A stretch of 64,000 nucleotides of DNA from Microbacterium testaceum StLB037. GTDB taxonomy: Bacteria > Actinomycetota > Actinomycetes > Actinomycetales > Microbacteriaceae. Of the stretch, positions 16,171 to 26,236 are shown in pieces (position 1 is the stretch's first letter; each line of letters starts with the position of its first letter). Under the pieces are notes generated by a model. That model had not been told where the DNA came from. It made no database searches and saw only the letters and a list, made by a program, of their open reading frames with translations. Location: the NCBI RefSeq assembly GCF_008763945.1, contig NZ_VTQH01000003.1, positions 434,001-498,000 on the forward strand, given 5' to 3'. A program made the position numbers and the translations under genes.

Positions 16171-16809
16171 ATGAGCGATTCCCCCCGCGAGTTCCACAAG
16201 CCGGTACGGCGCCCCGCAGAGCTCTTCGACCGCCTGTTCTCGGCGGAGGATCCGGCCGAGGTCTCCCGCGTCGCGCACAGCACGGCGCACGCCCTGCTCT
16301 CGCGCGTGCGCGCCGATCCGAGCATCGACGTGGTCGAGCGGTTGGTGGCGTTCACCGACGATCACGGTATCGACGACATCGCCGAGCTGTGGTCTCGATC
16401 TCCCGCCCGCTCCCTGCCCGGGGCGCTGTGGCGTCTGTACCTGTTGCAGCTCATGATCCACGACGATTCGGCCACGGCGGCGTTGCTGTACGAGCGCGGA
16501 CGGGTCGAGATGGCGACGGTGGATGCCGTCGTCGCGGGCGCACCCGCTCCCGCCGGACCTGAAGAGCTCGTGCAGCTCATCGACACGATCCTGCGCGGCC
16601 TGTTCGAGGGGGACTTCGCCGTCGCCCTTGATCGCGCGGCGGCGTTCTGCCGCGTGCAGGCGGCGGGATCCACGCACCTGGCCGACGACTACGAGAACAC
16701 CGAGTCGGAGCGGGCGTCGGCGTTGACGACGCGCGCGCTGCGCTTGGCCACCTACGCCGAGGACCTGTCGGCATCCGCCGCTCTCTGGCGCCGTGACGCG
16801 CTGACCTGA
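16171..16809 (+). CDS. Conserved hypothetical protein
   Basis: The 212-residue acidic, mostly alpha-helical protein (SDSPREFHKPVRRPAELFDRLF, split, at the start) has no signal peptide or membrane helix, so it should be cytoplasmic. I recognise it only as a protein conserved in Microbacterium and relatives; homologues have carried an RNA-polymerase-subunit label in some annotations, which the sequence does not support. It stands alone with its own leaderless-type promoter and is followed by a 198-bp gap before the aminotransferase gene. Confidence 0.8.
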   Translation: MSDSPREFHKPVRRPAELFDRLFSAEDPAEVSRVAHSTAHALLSRVRADPSIDVVERLVAFTDDHGIDDIAELWSRSPARSLPGALWRLYLLQLMIHDDSATAALLYERGRVEMATVDAVVAGAPAPAGPEELVQLIDTILRGLFEGDFAVALDRAAAFCRVQAAGSTHLADDYENTESERASALTTRALRLATYAEDLSASAALWRRDALT

Positions 16810-16995
16810 ACGGGGCTTGGGGGAGGAAGAAGGTGCCGGACCGCAGAACGCCTCTCGGCGCATGGCCGCTCATAGCGGCAGAAGATGGAGCCCGGGGTTA
16901 CTGCGGCCCGGCTAGAAAAGTGTAACAAGACCCGCCGCCGCACATTCCCTCGCGCGCCCCCGTTGACAAGCCCCGGGCGTGTCGGCCTCGCGGCG

Positions 16996-17001
16996 TAGGC
17001 T
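16996..17001 (+). promoter_or_regulatory. Probable -10 box of a leaderless mRNA
   Basis: TAGGCT occupies -12 to -7 relative to the ATG at 17008. A TTGACA at 16963-16968 is too far upstream to be its -35 element. Confidence 0.5.
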
Positions 17002-17007
17002 CGGTCC

Positions 17008-17892
17008 ATGGCTTGGCGTTTCGCTCTCGTGATCGACCCCGTGGCATCCGATGAGGAACGCACCGACTACTCCGACACCCTGCGGGAGATCGACCCGCAC
17101 GGCCCCGCACTCGCGGTGGGCGAGCTCAGCGCGCAGCGCGGCGACGGGATCTTCGAGAGCCTCGGTGTCGTCGACGGTCATGCCCAAGAGATCGGCCCGC
17201 ACCTCGCGCGCCTCGCCCACTCGGCCGAGCTCTGCGATCTGCCCGCGCCGAACCTCGCGCAGTGGCGCGCCGCGGTCGAGCGTGTCGCCCGAGAGGCCGG
17301 CCGCGGTGAGAACGTCATGAAACTCCTGCTGAGCCGCGGTGTCGAGCACGGACCCGCCCCCACGGCGTGGATCACCCTGGCGGACGCCCCCGACAACACC
17401 CACGGGCGCACGGCCGGGGTGAGCGTGGCGACCCTTGATCGCGGCTATGCCCTCGACGTTCCCGCGCGCGCTCCCTGGCTGCTCCTCGGCGCGAAGACCC
17501 TGTCGTACGCGGTGAACATGGCCGCGATCCGCGAGGCCAAGAGGCGTGGGGCCGACGACGCCGTGTTCGTCACGAGCGACGGCTACCTGCTCGAAGCCCC
17601 CACGGCATCCGTCGTCCTGCGCTTCGGCGACCGATTCGTCACCCCCGAGCCTCAGGCCGGCATCCTGCACGGGACGACGCAGCTCAGCTTGTTCGCCCAT
17701 CTCGAGGGTCGAGGTTTCGACACCGCGTACGAGACCGTGCCGGCCGGGGATCTCACGAGGGCGGATGCCGCGTGGCTCCTGTCGAGCGTCCGCCTCGCCG
17801 CCCCGATCCGCGCCGTCGACGGAGCCGAGGTGCCGGTGGACCGCGCCTTCACCGATGAGCTGAACGCCTACCTGCTCAGCCCGCGGGACTGA
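17008..17892 (+). CDS. Class IV PLP enzyme, probable 4-amino-4-deoxychorismate lyase
   Basis: The 294-residue product has the fold-type IV aminotransferase pattern: RGDGIFESLGV near residue 46, the PLP-binding lysine in LLGAKTLSYAVN (about residue 170), and the C-terminal LEAPTASVVLRFGD and GILHGTTQ phosphate-binding segment. In this family the same fold gives branched-chain aminotransferase, D-amino-acid transaminase and aminodeoxychorismate lyase (PabC, folate synthesis). Length and the single-gene context favour the lyase, with moderate certainty. A strong terminator follows and also serves the convergent pstB. Confidence 0.85.
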   Translation: MAWRFALVIDPVASDEERTDYSDTLREIDPHGPALAVGELSAQRGDGIFESLGVVDGHAQEIGPHLARLAHSAELCDLPAPNLAQWRAAVERVAREAGRGENVMKLLLSRGVEHGPAPTAWITLADAPDNTHGRTAGVSVATLDRGYALDVPARAPWLLLGAKTLSYAVNMAAIREAKRRGADDAVFVTSDGYLLEAPTASVVLRFGDRFVTPEPQAGILHGTTQLSLFAHLEGRGFDTAYETVPAGDLTRADAAWLLSSVRLAAPIRAVDGAEVPVDRAFTDELNAYLLSPRD

Positions 17893-17907
17893 GCGCCGCG
17901 GGAACGA

Positions 17908-17935
17908 CGAAGGCCCCGCCGGAGCGGGGCCTTCG
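17908..17935. terminator. Bidirectional terminator (pabC-like gene / pstB)
   Basis: A perfect 12-bp stem CGAAGGCCCCGC with its complement around a CGGA loop, between convergent genes. Confidence 0.9.
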
Positions 17936-17947
17936 CGTGACGCCTGG

Positions 17948-18727
<780 letters not shown>

Positions 18728-18746
18728 GAGTTGTGCCTTTCTGGGC

Positions 18747-19835
18747 TCAGCGCGCCTTGGGCGCGAACACCGCCGCCACGATACGGGCGATCAGGTTGAA
18801 GATGACGACGAGGACGACGAGCAGGAAGGCCGCACCCCAGGCGTTCGCCTGCGACGCGTCGATGTCCTGCCCGGGGAAGCTGTACGCGGTGTACGCCATG
18901 ACCGGGAGGGTCTGCATGGGGCCTTCGAACGGGTTGGCGTTGAAGTTGTCGGTGAAGCTCGCCGCGATGAAGATCGGCGCGGTCTCACCCACGACGCGGG
19001 CGACGGCGAGCACGACACCCGTGATGATGCCCGAGGCGGCCGTGCGCAGCACGACCTTGATGATCGTGGCCGAGCGCGGCACACCGAGGGCGAGCGAGGC
19101 CTCGCGCAGGTCGGCCGGAACGAGGCGCAGCATCTCCTCGGTGGAACGGATGACGATGGGGATCATCAGCACGCAGAGGGCGATGGATGCCGAGAACCCG
19201 CTGAACGCCTTCGGCCCGACGATCAGGCTGAACAGCGAGAACGCGAACAGGCCCGCGACGATCGAGGGGATGCCGGTCATCACGTCGACCAGGAAGGTGA
19301 TCGCGCGGCGCAGGGGGTTGTTCGGTTGCGCGTACTCGACGAGGTAGACCGCCGCGAGGACGCCGATCGGCACCGAGATGAGGGCGGCGATCCCCGTGAT
19401 GATGAGCGTGCCGGTGATGGCCTGCCAGGCGCCGGCGGTCGCGACGACCTCGAGGGTCTCGGGGTTGAACGCGGTGCCGCCGGTCTGGGTGATGAAGGCC
19501 CAGTTGACGACGGCGAGGCCCTTGGACACGACGGTCCACAGGGTCGAGATGAGCGGCGCCACCGCCAGCAGGAACGCGACGGTCACGAGGCCGCGGACGA
19601 CCCGATCGACGGCCTTGCGGCGGTTCTCGACGATCGAGGATCCGACCCCGATGGCGATCAGGTACAGCAGCGCCGAGAGGATCAGCCACGCCGCGAGATT
19701 GAACCCGCCGAGCAGGAACTGGAACCCGGCGACCACGATCGCGACCCCCGCGAGCAGAGCGGGTTCGATGAAGCGGGGCAGCTGTCCGCTGGTGAGAGCG
19801 AGGGAGGACGAGGAGGAGGGGGCCGTGACGGTCAT
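18747..19835 (-). CDS. pstA: Phosphate ABC transporter permease PstA
   Basis: The 362-residue product has a family core of six helices in its last two thirds with the EAA-type loop ([21 protein letters not shown] split across about 265-285). The N-terminal third contains two to three extra helices (about residues 25-95), longer than the E. coli protein but common in actinobacteria. The ATG at 19835 overlaps the pstC stop (ATGA). It forms the channel with PstC. Confidence 0.95.
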   Translation of the reverse strand: MTVTAPSSSSSLALTSGQLPRFIEPALLAGVAIVVAGFQFLLGGFNLAAWLILSALLYLIAIGVGSSIVENRRKAVDRVVRGLVTVAFLLAVAPLISTLWTVVSKGLAVVNWAFITQTGGTAFNPETLEVVATAGAWQAITGTLIITGIAALISVPIGVLAAVYLVEYAQPNNPLRRAITFLVDVMTGIPSIVAGLFAFSLFSLIVGPKAFSGFSASIALCVLMIPIVIRSTEEMLRLVPADLREASLALGVPRSATIIKVVLRTAASGIITGVVLAVARVVGETAPIFIAASFTDNFNANPFEGPMQTLPVMAYTAYSFPGQDIDASQANAWGAAFLLVVLVVIFNLIARIVAAVFAPKAR

Positions 19836-20854
19836 GAGCGCTTGCCCTTCTTGCGACCCTTCGCACCGGGGCCCGTCGCCCCGATGATGTAGCGGGCGAG
19901 CATGTTCACCGCGAGCGAGACGACGAACAGCATGAGGCCGGTTCCGATGAGCGCCGAACGCTGCAGGTCGGTGGCGATCGGGAAGTTCAACGCGATGTTG
20001 GCCGCGATCGTCTGCGAGTTGTAGCCGTCGGTGAGCAGGAGCACCGAGTAGATGAGGCTGGGCGACACGATGAGGGCGATGGCCATGGTCTCTCCGAGCG
20101 CGCGGCCGAGGCCCAGCAGGGTGGCCGAGACCATACCGCTGCGGGCGTAGGGGAAGACCGCGAGGCGGATCATTTCCCAGCGCGTGGCGCCGAGGGCGAG
20201 GGCGGCCTCTTCGTGCAGGCGCGGGGTCTGCAGGAAGATTTCGCGGGTGATCGAGGTGACGATCGGGAGGATCATCACGGCGAGGACGACGCCACCGGTG
20301 AACATCGTCGAACCGGTGGTCGACACGGGGCCCTGGAAGAGCGGGATCCACCCGAGGTACTGGTTCAGGAACTCGCCGACGGGCACGAGCAGGGGGCGCA
20401 TGACGATGATGCCCCACAGGCCGAAGACGATCGAGGGGACCGCGGCCAGCAGGTCGACGATGTAGCCGAGGAACCCGGCGATGCGTCGCGGAGCGTAGTG
20501 CGAGATGAACAGGGCGATGCCGATGGCGACCGGGGTTCCGATCACCATCGCGATGAGGGCCGCCCAGATGCTGCCGAACAGCAGCGGTCCGACGTACTCC
20601 CAGAAGTTCGTCCGCGTCCCGTTCTGGTAACCGGCGAGATCACCCTGGGTCCAGTTCCCGGTGATCGCCGGGATGCCGCGGATGATCAGGAAGATCGCCA
20701 CGCCGGCGAGGATGATCATGATCGACACGGCGGCCGTGGTCGACAGTCCCAGGAAGACGGAGTCGCCGACGCGGCGCTTGCCGACGATCGACGTCCGCGG
20801 CGATGGCGGCGGAGAGGACGGGGCGGTCTCTGTGTCAGCGACGGTGTCAGTCAC
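19832..20854 (-). CDS. pstC: Phosphate ABC transporter permease PstC
   Basis: The product (about 340 residues) has a Pro/Ser/Thr-rich cytoplasmic N-terminus then six helices with the permease loop EEAALALGATRWEMIRLAV. The start is uncertain. GTG at 20854 gives MTDTVADTET; GTG at 20875 adds seven residues. The best ribosome site (GAGGAG) instead serves an ATG at 20882 in another frame that opens a 12-codon peptide ending just inside pstC, so pstC translation may be coupled to it. Confidence 0.93.
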   Translation of the reverse strand: MTDTVADTETAPSSPPPSPRTSIVGKRRVGDSVFLGLSTTAAVSIMIILAGVAIFLIIRGIPAITGNWTQGDLAGYQNGTRTNFWEYVGPLLFGSIWAALIAMVIGTPVAIGIALFISHYAPRRIAGFLGYIVDLLAAVPSIVFGLWGIIVMRPLLVPVGEFLNQYLGWIPLFQGPVSTTGSTMFTGGVVLAVMILPIVTSITREIFLQTPRLHEEAALALGATRWEMIRLAVFPYARSGMVSATLLGLGRALGETMAIALIVSPSLIYSVLLLTDGYNSQTIAANIALNFPIATDLQRSALIGTGLMLFVVSLAVNMLARYIIGATGPGAKGRKKGKRS

Positions 20855-20882
20855 GGGGGATCTCACGCTCGGCACGGGTCAT
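20847..20882 (-). other. Short upstream ORF in front of pstC
   Basis: ATG at 20882 preceded by GAGGAGAACCC encodes MTRAEREIPRD then TGA, whose stop overlaps the pstC start zone. It could be a translational coupler, a leader peptide, or a sign of a sequence indel that hides the true pstC start. Confidence 0.4.
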
Positions 20883-21010
20883 GGGTTCTCCTCGGTCGGG
20901 TGTTCTCTGAGGATGCTGGCTCAGCGAAGCGTTCGCACGAGTCGAACGTTCCGATCAGCCCGGCCCGACCCGCACACGAGGTGCGGGCCGGGCCGAGTCC
21001 GAAGAGATGT

Positions 21011-22138
21011 TTACTTGATCGACGCGAGCGTCTCGGCGGCAGCCGAGAGCACCGAGTCGGGCAGCGGCGCGGAGCCGGCGTTCTTGGCCGCGACCTGCTG
21101 GCCGAGCGAGCTGGTGACGAAGCCGAGGTACGACTTCACGAGCTCGGACTGCTTGGCGTCCTTGAACGTGGTGCAGGTGATCGCGTACGACACCAGCGGG
21201 ATCGGGTAGGTCTCGGCGGTCAGCTTCGAGTAGTCGAACTTCTTCGACAGGTCGCCCGCGACACCGTTGCTGGCATCGACGGCGGCGACGTCGAACGTCT
21301 TCGAGACGGCCTCGGCGCTGTAGGGGAGGGCCGTGCCGTCCTGGATGACCGCGGCGGAGTTCAGCGTGCCGATGGCGGAGTGGTCGGCGTAGCCGATGGT
21401 GCCGGTGCCGGCCTTGACGGCCTCGACGACACCCGAGCCGCCCTTCTGCTTCGACACGTTGCCCTCGACCGGCCAGTCCTTGCCCGCCGGGTAGGTCCAC
21501 ACCGACGACTGCGTCGCGGCGAGGTAGTTCGTGAAGTTGGTGGTAGTGCCCGAGCCGTCCGAACGCGCGACGGTGGTGATGGCGCCGGCGGCGAGGGCCG
21601 TGCCGTTGTCCTTGGTGATGGCCGGGTCGGACCAGTCGGTGATCTGCAGCGCGAAGATCTTGGCGATCGTCTCGCCCGAGAGCTTCAGGCTGGTGACGCC
21701 GGGGATGTTGAAGATGATCGCGACGCCGTCGAGGTAGACGGGGATGTTCACGCCACCCTCGGTGCAGAGGGCCGCGGACTGAGCGGTCTGGTCGGCGTTC
21801 AGGGGCGAGTCGGAGCCGGCGAAGTCGTATGCGCCGCTGAGGAAGTTGGTGACGCCACCGCCGGAGCCCTGCGACTTGTCGTAGTTGATCGTGACGCCCT
21901 TGGCCTGGGCGTTGTAGGCGCTGGTCCAGGCGGCCTGCGCGTTCGCCTGGGCGCTCGAACCGCCCGCGGTGATCGTGCCCGAGAGGTTGGGGTCGATGGT
22001 GAAGGCGACGTCGGACGAGGTCGACGAGGGGGTCGAGCCCGCGGCGTCGCCGGAGCCCGAGGGGCCGGCGCAGCCGGCGAGGGTCAGGGAGGCCACGGCG
22101 GCCACGGTGCCCAGCTGGGCGAGTCGGGAGAGCTTCAC
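21011..22138 (-). CDS. pstS: Phosphate-binding lipoprotein PstS
   Basis: The 375-residue product has a lipobox LAGC (acylated Cys23) and the PstS binding fold with phosphate-contact segments GGSSAQAN, YDKSQGSGGG and GSDSPLN, and ARSDGSGTTTNFT. It captures phosphate outside the cell for PstCAB. GTG at 22138 is chosen because AAGGA lies 9 bases upstream and it yields the usual MKLSRL start; ATG at 22156 is possible. Two PHO-box repeats lie about 92 bp upstream, so phosphate starvation should induce it through SenX3-RegX3 or a PhoP-like regulator. Confidence 0.96.
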   Translation of the reverse strand: MKLSRLAQLGTVAAVASLTLAGCAGPSGSGDAAGSTPSSTSSDVAFTIDPNLSGTITAGGSSAQANAQAAWTSAYNAQAKGVTINYDKSQGSGGGVTNFLSGAYDFAGSDSPLNADQTAQSAALCTEGGVNIPVYLDGVAIIFNIPGVTSLKLSGETIAKIFALQITDWSDPAITKDNGTALAAGAITTVARSDGSGTTTNFTNYLAATQSSVWTYPAGKDWPVEGNVSKQKGGSGVVEAVKAGTGTIGYADHSAIGTLNSAAVIQDGTALPYSAEAVSKTFDVAAVDASNGVAGDLSKKFDYSKLTAETYPIPLVSYAITCTTFKDAKQSELVKSYLGFVTSSLGQQVAAKNAGSAPLPDSVLSAAAETLASIK

Positions 22139-22229
22139 GATGTGAATCCTTCGCATGTCGGGAACAGGAACCCGGTGCAGGGTTCGTCGTGAACGGTAAA
22201 CAGCGACAGAGAACAGACTGCGTTGCACG

Positions 22230-22247
22230 GGTGAACGGAAGGTGAAC
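22230..22247 (-). promoter_or_regulatory. PHO box upstream of pstS
   Basis: On the minus strand GTTCACC-TTCC-GTTCACC gives two 11-nt direct-repeat units, the pattern bound by PhoP in Streptomyces (GTTCACC with a 4-nt spacer). A lone GTTCACC at 22288-22294 (plus strand) adjoins the start of the divergent synthetase gene. Confidence 0.8.
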
Positions 22248-22283
22248 CGGGGCGACCGTTCCGGGGTGTTTTCCCGAGGGTTG

Positions 22284-22289
22284 TACTGT
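22284..22289 (+). promoter_or_regulatory. Probable -10 box of the synthetase gene
   Basis: TACTGT ends 8 bases before the GTG at 22298 and overlaps the single GTTCACC half-box, so the transcript would be leaderless or nearly so and could be touched by the phosphate regulator. Confidence 0.4.
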
Positions 22290-22297
22290 TCACCCCC

Positions 22298-25200
22298 GTG
22301 ACGACCTCCGCTTCCGCAGCTCAGGCCCCGCTGGATCGCACCGGGGCCGTGGCTCCCGCGCGCACCCTCATCGACATCCTCACCGACGTCGCCGCACGGC
22401 ATCCCGAGGCCTCCGCGATCGACGACGGGTCGGGCGCTCTCAGTTACCGCGAGCTCCTCGCGCGGGTGTGGCGGACGGCGGCCGCCCTGCACGACGCCGG
22501 CGTGCGGCGCGGCGACCGCGTGGGGGTGCGGATGCCGTCGGGTTCGAAGGAGCTGTACGTTTCGATCCTCGCCGTCATGGCCGCGGGTGCCGCCTACGTT
22601 CCGGTGGACGCCGACGACCCCGACGAGCGCGCCCGCCTGGTGTTCGGCGAGGCCGGGGTGCGCGGCATCGTCGCGGGCACGGGGGAATTCGTCGCGGCGG
22701 AGGGTGATCTCGTGCGTCTGTACGACGGGGTGGCGCCGCACCCCAGCACCAGTGCCGTTCCGATCGTCGCCCCGCCCACCGTGGACGACGACGCGTGGAT
22801 CATCTTCACCTCGGGGTCGACGGGGGTTCCCAAGGGGGTCGCCGTGTCGCACCGCTCAGCGGCGGCGTTCGTCGAGGCGGAGGGGCGCCTCTTCTTGCAG
22901 GGCGAGCCGCTCGGTCCGGGCGACCGCGTGCTCGCGGGGCTGTCGGTGGCGTTCGACGCGTCGTGCGAGGAGATGTGGTTGGCCTGGGGTCACGGTGCGT
23001 GCCTGGTGCCGGCGCCCCGCTCGCTCGTGCGGTCGGGGGAGGATCTCGCCCCGTGGTTGCTGAGGCAGGGCATCACGGTCGTGTCGACGGTGCCCACGCT
23101 CGCGGCGATGTGGCCGGCCGACTCGATCGAGAACGTCCGCCTGCTCATCTTCGGCGGTGAGGCCTGCCCGCCCGAGCTCGCCGCCCGCCTGGTCGCCGAG
23201 GGGCGCGAGGTCTGGAACACCTACGGTCCCACCGAGGCGACGGTCGTCGCGTGCGCCGCCCCCCTCGACGGCTCGCTGCCCGTGCGCATCGGTCTCCCCC
23301 TCGACGGGTGGGCTCTCGCGGTGGTGGACGCCGAGGGCCTCCCCGTCGCGGAAGGGGAGGTGGGCGAGCTCATCATCGGCGGTGTCGGTCTGGCGCGTTA
23401 CCTCGACCCGGCGAAGGACGCCGAGAAATACGCACCGATGCCGACCCTCGGGTGGGAGCGGGCCTACCGCTCCGGAGACCTCGTGCGCTTCGACCCCGCG
23501 GGCCTGGTGTTCCAGGGTCGCTCCGACGACCAGGTGAAGGTCGGCGGTCGCCGCATCGAGCTCGGCGAGGTGGAGTCCGCTCTGCAGGACCTGCGCGACG
23601 TCAGCGCGGCCACGGTCGCCGTGCGCACCACCGAGGCCGGGGTTCCGGTGCTCGTGGGCTATCTCGTGATGGAAGCGGGGACGGAGCTCGACCGCGCCGC
23701 GGCCCGCGCGGCCCTGGCCGAACGTCTGCCCGCGGCGACCATCCCCCTGCTGGGGGTGGTCGAGGCGCTCCCGGTGCGCACCTCGGGCAAGGTCGACCGC
23801 GCGGCGCTTCCGTGGCCGTTGCCGGGGGCCGAAGCCCCGGCCGCCACCGACTTCTCGGCCGACGAGAGCTGGCTGGCCGAACAGTGGCAGGCCGTGCTGG
23901 GCCTGGCGGTCACCGAGCGCAAGGCCAACTTCTTCGACCTCGGTGGCGGGTCGCTCGCGGCCGCTCAGCTCGTCTCGCGCATCCGTGCGCGCGTGCCGGA
24001 GTTCTCGGTCGCCGACATCTACGACGTGCCGCGTCTGGGCGCGATGGCGAAGGCGCTCGGCCCGCAGCTCGCCGAGGAGACCCCCACGCAGTTCCACCGC
24101 GCCGAGCCGACGCCGCGCACCACGCAGTGGGCGCAGACGCTGCTGGGGGCTCCGCTGTTCATCCTGTCGGGGGTCCGGTGGGTGCTGTACCTGCTGACGG
24201 CCTCGGCGATCCTGCACCTCGTCCCCGGGTTCGAGGTGCTGCCGACAGTGCCCTGGCCGGCTCTCGTGGTCGGCCTCGTCGTCTTCGCGACACCGTTCGG
24301 GCGCATGGCCATCGCCGTGGCATCCGCTCGGCTCCTTCTCTCGGGCGTACGCCCGGGCGATTATCCGCGCGGCGGGGGGGTACACATCCGCCTCTGGCTC
24401 GCCGAGCAGATCGCCGATCAGGTGGATGCCGTCGGGCTGGCGGGAGCCCCCTGGGTGACGTACTACGCCCGCGCGCTGGGAGCGCGGATCGGACGCGACG
24501 TCGACCTGCACACCCTGCCGCCGGTCACGGGGATGCTCGTCGTCGGAGACGGGGCCTCGATCGAGCCCGAGGTGGATCTGACCGGGTACTGGATCGACGG
24601 CGACCTGGTGCGCATCGGCGAGGTGCGCATCGGCGCGGAGGCCACCGTGGGGGCGCGTTCGACGCTCGCCCCCGGGACGCGCATCGGTCGCCGCGCCGAG
24701 ATCGCGCCCGGATCCGCCGTATTCGGTCGTGTCAAGGCCGACCAGTCCTGGGCGGGATCCCCGGCCGTGCGCGTGGGAGGGACCGCGAAGGGGTGGCCGG
24801 CGGCACGACCCGCCGCACCCACCCGCTGGCTGTGGGCCTATGCCGCGTCGGCGGTCGTCCTCGCTCTGCTGCCGCTCGCCTCCTTCGCGGTCGGCGGACT
24901 GGTCATCGCCGAGGGGATTCGCGGCGCCGACGATCTCGCCGAGGCGGCCGCGGGCGCCTTCGCCTGGCTCGTGCCGGGTGTCGCCGTCACGGGGCTGGTG
25001 TTCGCGGCATCCGTGGTCCTTCTCGTGCGGGTGATGTCGATCGGGCTCGTCGAGGGGACGCACCCCGTGCGCAGCCGTGTCGCGTGGCAGGCGTGGACGA
25101 TCGAGAGACTCCTGGATGCCGCCCGCACGGTGCTCTTCCCCCTCTACTCGTCCCTGTTCACCCCCGTGTGGCTGCGCCTGCTCGGGACGCGTGTCGGGCG

Positions 25201-26236
25201 CGACGTCGAGGCGTCGACGGTGCTGCTCATCCCGTCGATGACGCGGATCGAGGACGGAGCCTTCCTCGCCGACGACACCATGGTCGCGTCGTACGAACTG
25301 CGCGCCGGGTGGCTGCGGCTCGGACCGGTGCGCATCGGCAAGCGCGCGTTCCTCGGCAATTCCGGTATGGCCGCGCCCGGACACCGCGTTCCGCGCGACG
25401 GACTAGTGGCGGTGCTGTCGGCGGCACCCGCGAAGGCGAAGGCCGGCTCGTCGTGGCTCGGGTCGCCCGCGGTGCGGCTGCGTCGGCTCTCGGCGGAGGG
25501 CGACGAGTCCCGCACCTATCGACCGACGGCGGCGCTGCGGCTCGCTCGCGCGCTGTGGGAGCTCGGCCGCTTCGTGCCGGTGGTGGTCACGTGCGCGATC
25601 GGTCTCGGCGTGCTCGTCGCGCTCGCCGCCCTCTGGGACGGCGTCGGTCCGCTCTGGACCCTGCTTCTCTCGGGCGTCGTGCTGCTCGGGGCGGGTGCGG
25701 TGGCCGCGGGCGTCTCGACCGGGGCGAAGTGGGCGATCGTCGGCGTGATCAGGGCGGGGGAGCAGCCCCTGTGGTCGAGCTTCGTATGGCGCACGGAGGT
25801 GTCGGACACCTTCACCGAGATGGTCGCCGCCCCGTGGTTCGCTCGCGCCGCGGCGGGCACGCCCGCGCTCGCCGTGTGGCTGCGCAGTCTCGGGGCGAAG
25901 ATCGGTCGCGGCGTCTGGTGCGACAGCTACTGGCTGCCCGAGCCCGACCTCGTGACCCTGGGCGATGCGTCAACGGTCAATCGCGGATGCGTGGTTCAGA
26001 CGCACCTGTTCCATGATCGAATCATGAGTATGGATACCGTCGAGCTGGAGCCGGGGTCGACCCTCGGCCCGCACAGCGTCGTCCTTCCCGCGTCCACGCT
26101 CGGCGCGCACGCGACCGTGGGGCCCGCCTCGCTCGTGATGCGCGGCGAGACGGTGCCGGTCGGGTCGCGCTGGAGCGGCAACCCCATCGGTCCCTGGCGC
26201 GCGGTGAAGGTGCGCGCGTACCAGTCGACGACGTGA
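22298..26236 (+). CDS. Pls/PosA-family polyamino-acid synthetase, predicted lysine-activating
   Basis: The 1312-residue protein has an adenylation domain (about 20-525: IIFTSGSTGVPKG, NTYGPTEAT, YRSGDLVRF, TSGKVDR), a thiolation domain with the phosphopantetheine Ser near 552 (DLGGGSLAA), then three membrane blocks (about 627-690, 845-930, 1090-1150), each followed by a soluble left-handed-helix acyltransferase-like domain (about 717-815, 958-1065, 1193-1290). There is no condensation or thioesterase domain. This is the architecture of epsilon-poly-lysine synthetase Pls (1319 residues), whose tandem domains join monomers at the membrane. Aligning by hand with gramicidin PheA gives pocket residues D-A-E-S-I-G-T-V-V-K, near the lysine code DAESIGSVCK. 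Product identity is inference. GTG start; stop overlaps the peptidase start. Confidence 0.9.
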   Translation: MTTSASAAQAPLDRTGAVAPARTLIDILTDVAARHPEASAIDDGSGALSYRELLARVWRTAAALHDAGVRRGDRVGVRMPSGSKELYVSILAVMAAGAAYVPVDADDPDERARLVFGEAGVRGIVAGTGEFVAAEGDLVRLYDGVAPHPSTSAVPIVAPPTVDDDAWIIFTSGSTGVPKGVAVSHRSAAAFVEAEGRLFLQGEPLGPGDRVLAGLSVAFDASCEEMWLAWGHGACLVPAPRSLVRSGEDLAPWLLRQGITVVSTVPTLAAMWPADSIENVRLLIFGGEACPPELAARLVAEGREVWNTYGPTEATVVACAAPLDGSLPVRIGLPLDGWALAVVDAEGLPVAEGEVGELIIGGVGLARYLDPAKDAEKYAPMPTLGWERAYRSGDLVRFDPAGLVFQGRSDDQVKVGGRRIELGEVESALQDLRDVSAATVAVRTTEAGVPVLVGYLVMEAGTELDRAAARAALAERLPAATIPLLGVVEALPVRTSGKVDRAALPWPLPGAEAPAATDFSADESWLAEQWQAVLGLAVTERKANFFDLGGGSLAAAQLVSRIRARVPEFSVADIYDVPRLGAMAKALGPQLAEETPTQFHRAEPTPRTTQWAQTLLGAPLFILSGVRWVLYLLTASAILHLVPGFEVLPTVPWPALVVGLVVFATPFGRMAIAVASARLLLSGVRPGDYPRGGGVHIRLWLAEQIADQVDAVGLAGAPWVTYYARALGARIGRDVDLHTLPPVTGMLVVGDGASIEPEVDLTGYWIDGDLVRIGEVRIGAEATVGARSTLAPGTRIGRRAEIAPGSAVFGRVKADQSWAGSPAVRVGGTAKGWPAARPAAPTRWLWAYAASAVVLALLPLASFAVGGLVIAEGIRGADDLAEAAAGAFAWLVPGVAVTGLVFAASVVLLVRVMSIGLVEGTHPVRSRVAWQAWTIERLLDAARTVLFPLYSSLFTPVWLRLLGTRVGRDVEASTVLLIPSMTRIEDGAFLADDTMVASYELRAGWLRLGPVRIGKRAFLGNSGMAAPGHRVPRDGLVAVLSAAPAKAKAGSSWLGSPAVRLRRLSAEGDESRTYRPTAALRLARALWELGRFVPVVVTCAIGLGVLVALAALWDGVGPLWTLLLSGVVLLGAGAVAAGVSTGAKWAIVGVIRAGEQPLWSSFVWRTEVSDTFTEMVAAPWFARAAAGTPALAVWLRSLGAKIGRGVWCDSYWLPEPDLVTLGDASTVNRGCVVQTHLFHDRIMSMDTVELEPGSTLGPHSVVLPASTLGAHATVGPASLVMRGETVPVGSRWSGNPIGPWRAVKVRAYQSTT

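Noticed and set aside
16963..16968. TTGACA as a -35 element for the PLP-enzyme gene
   Set aside because: It is 27 bp from the TAGGCT box, too far for a functional promoter pair.
22856..25384. An 842-codon frame opposite the synthetase gene
   Set aside because: Antisense shadow with biased composition; the sense strand carries all adenylation motifs.
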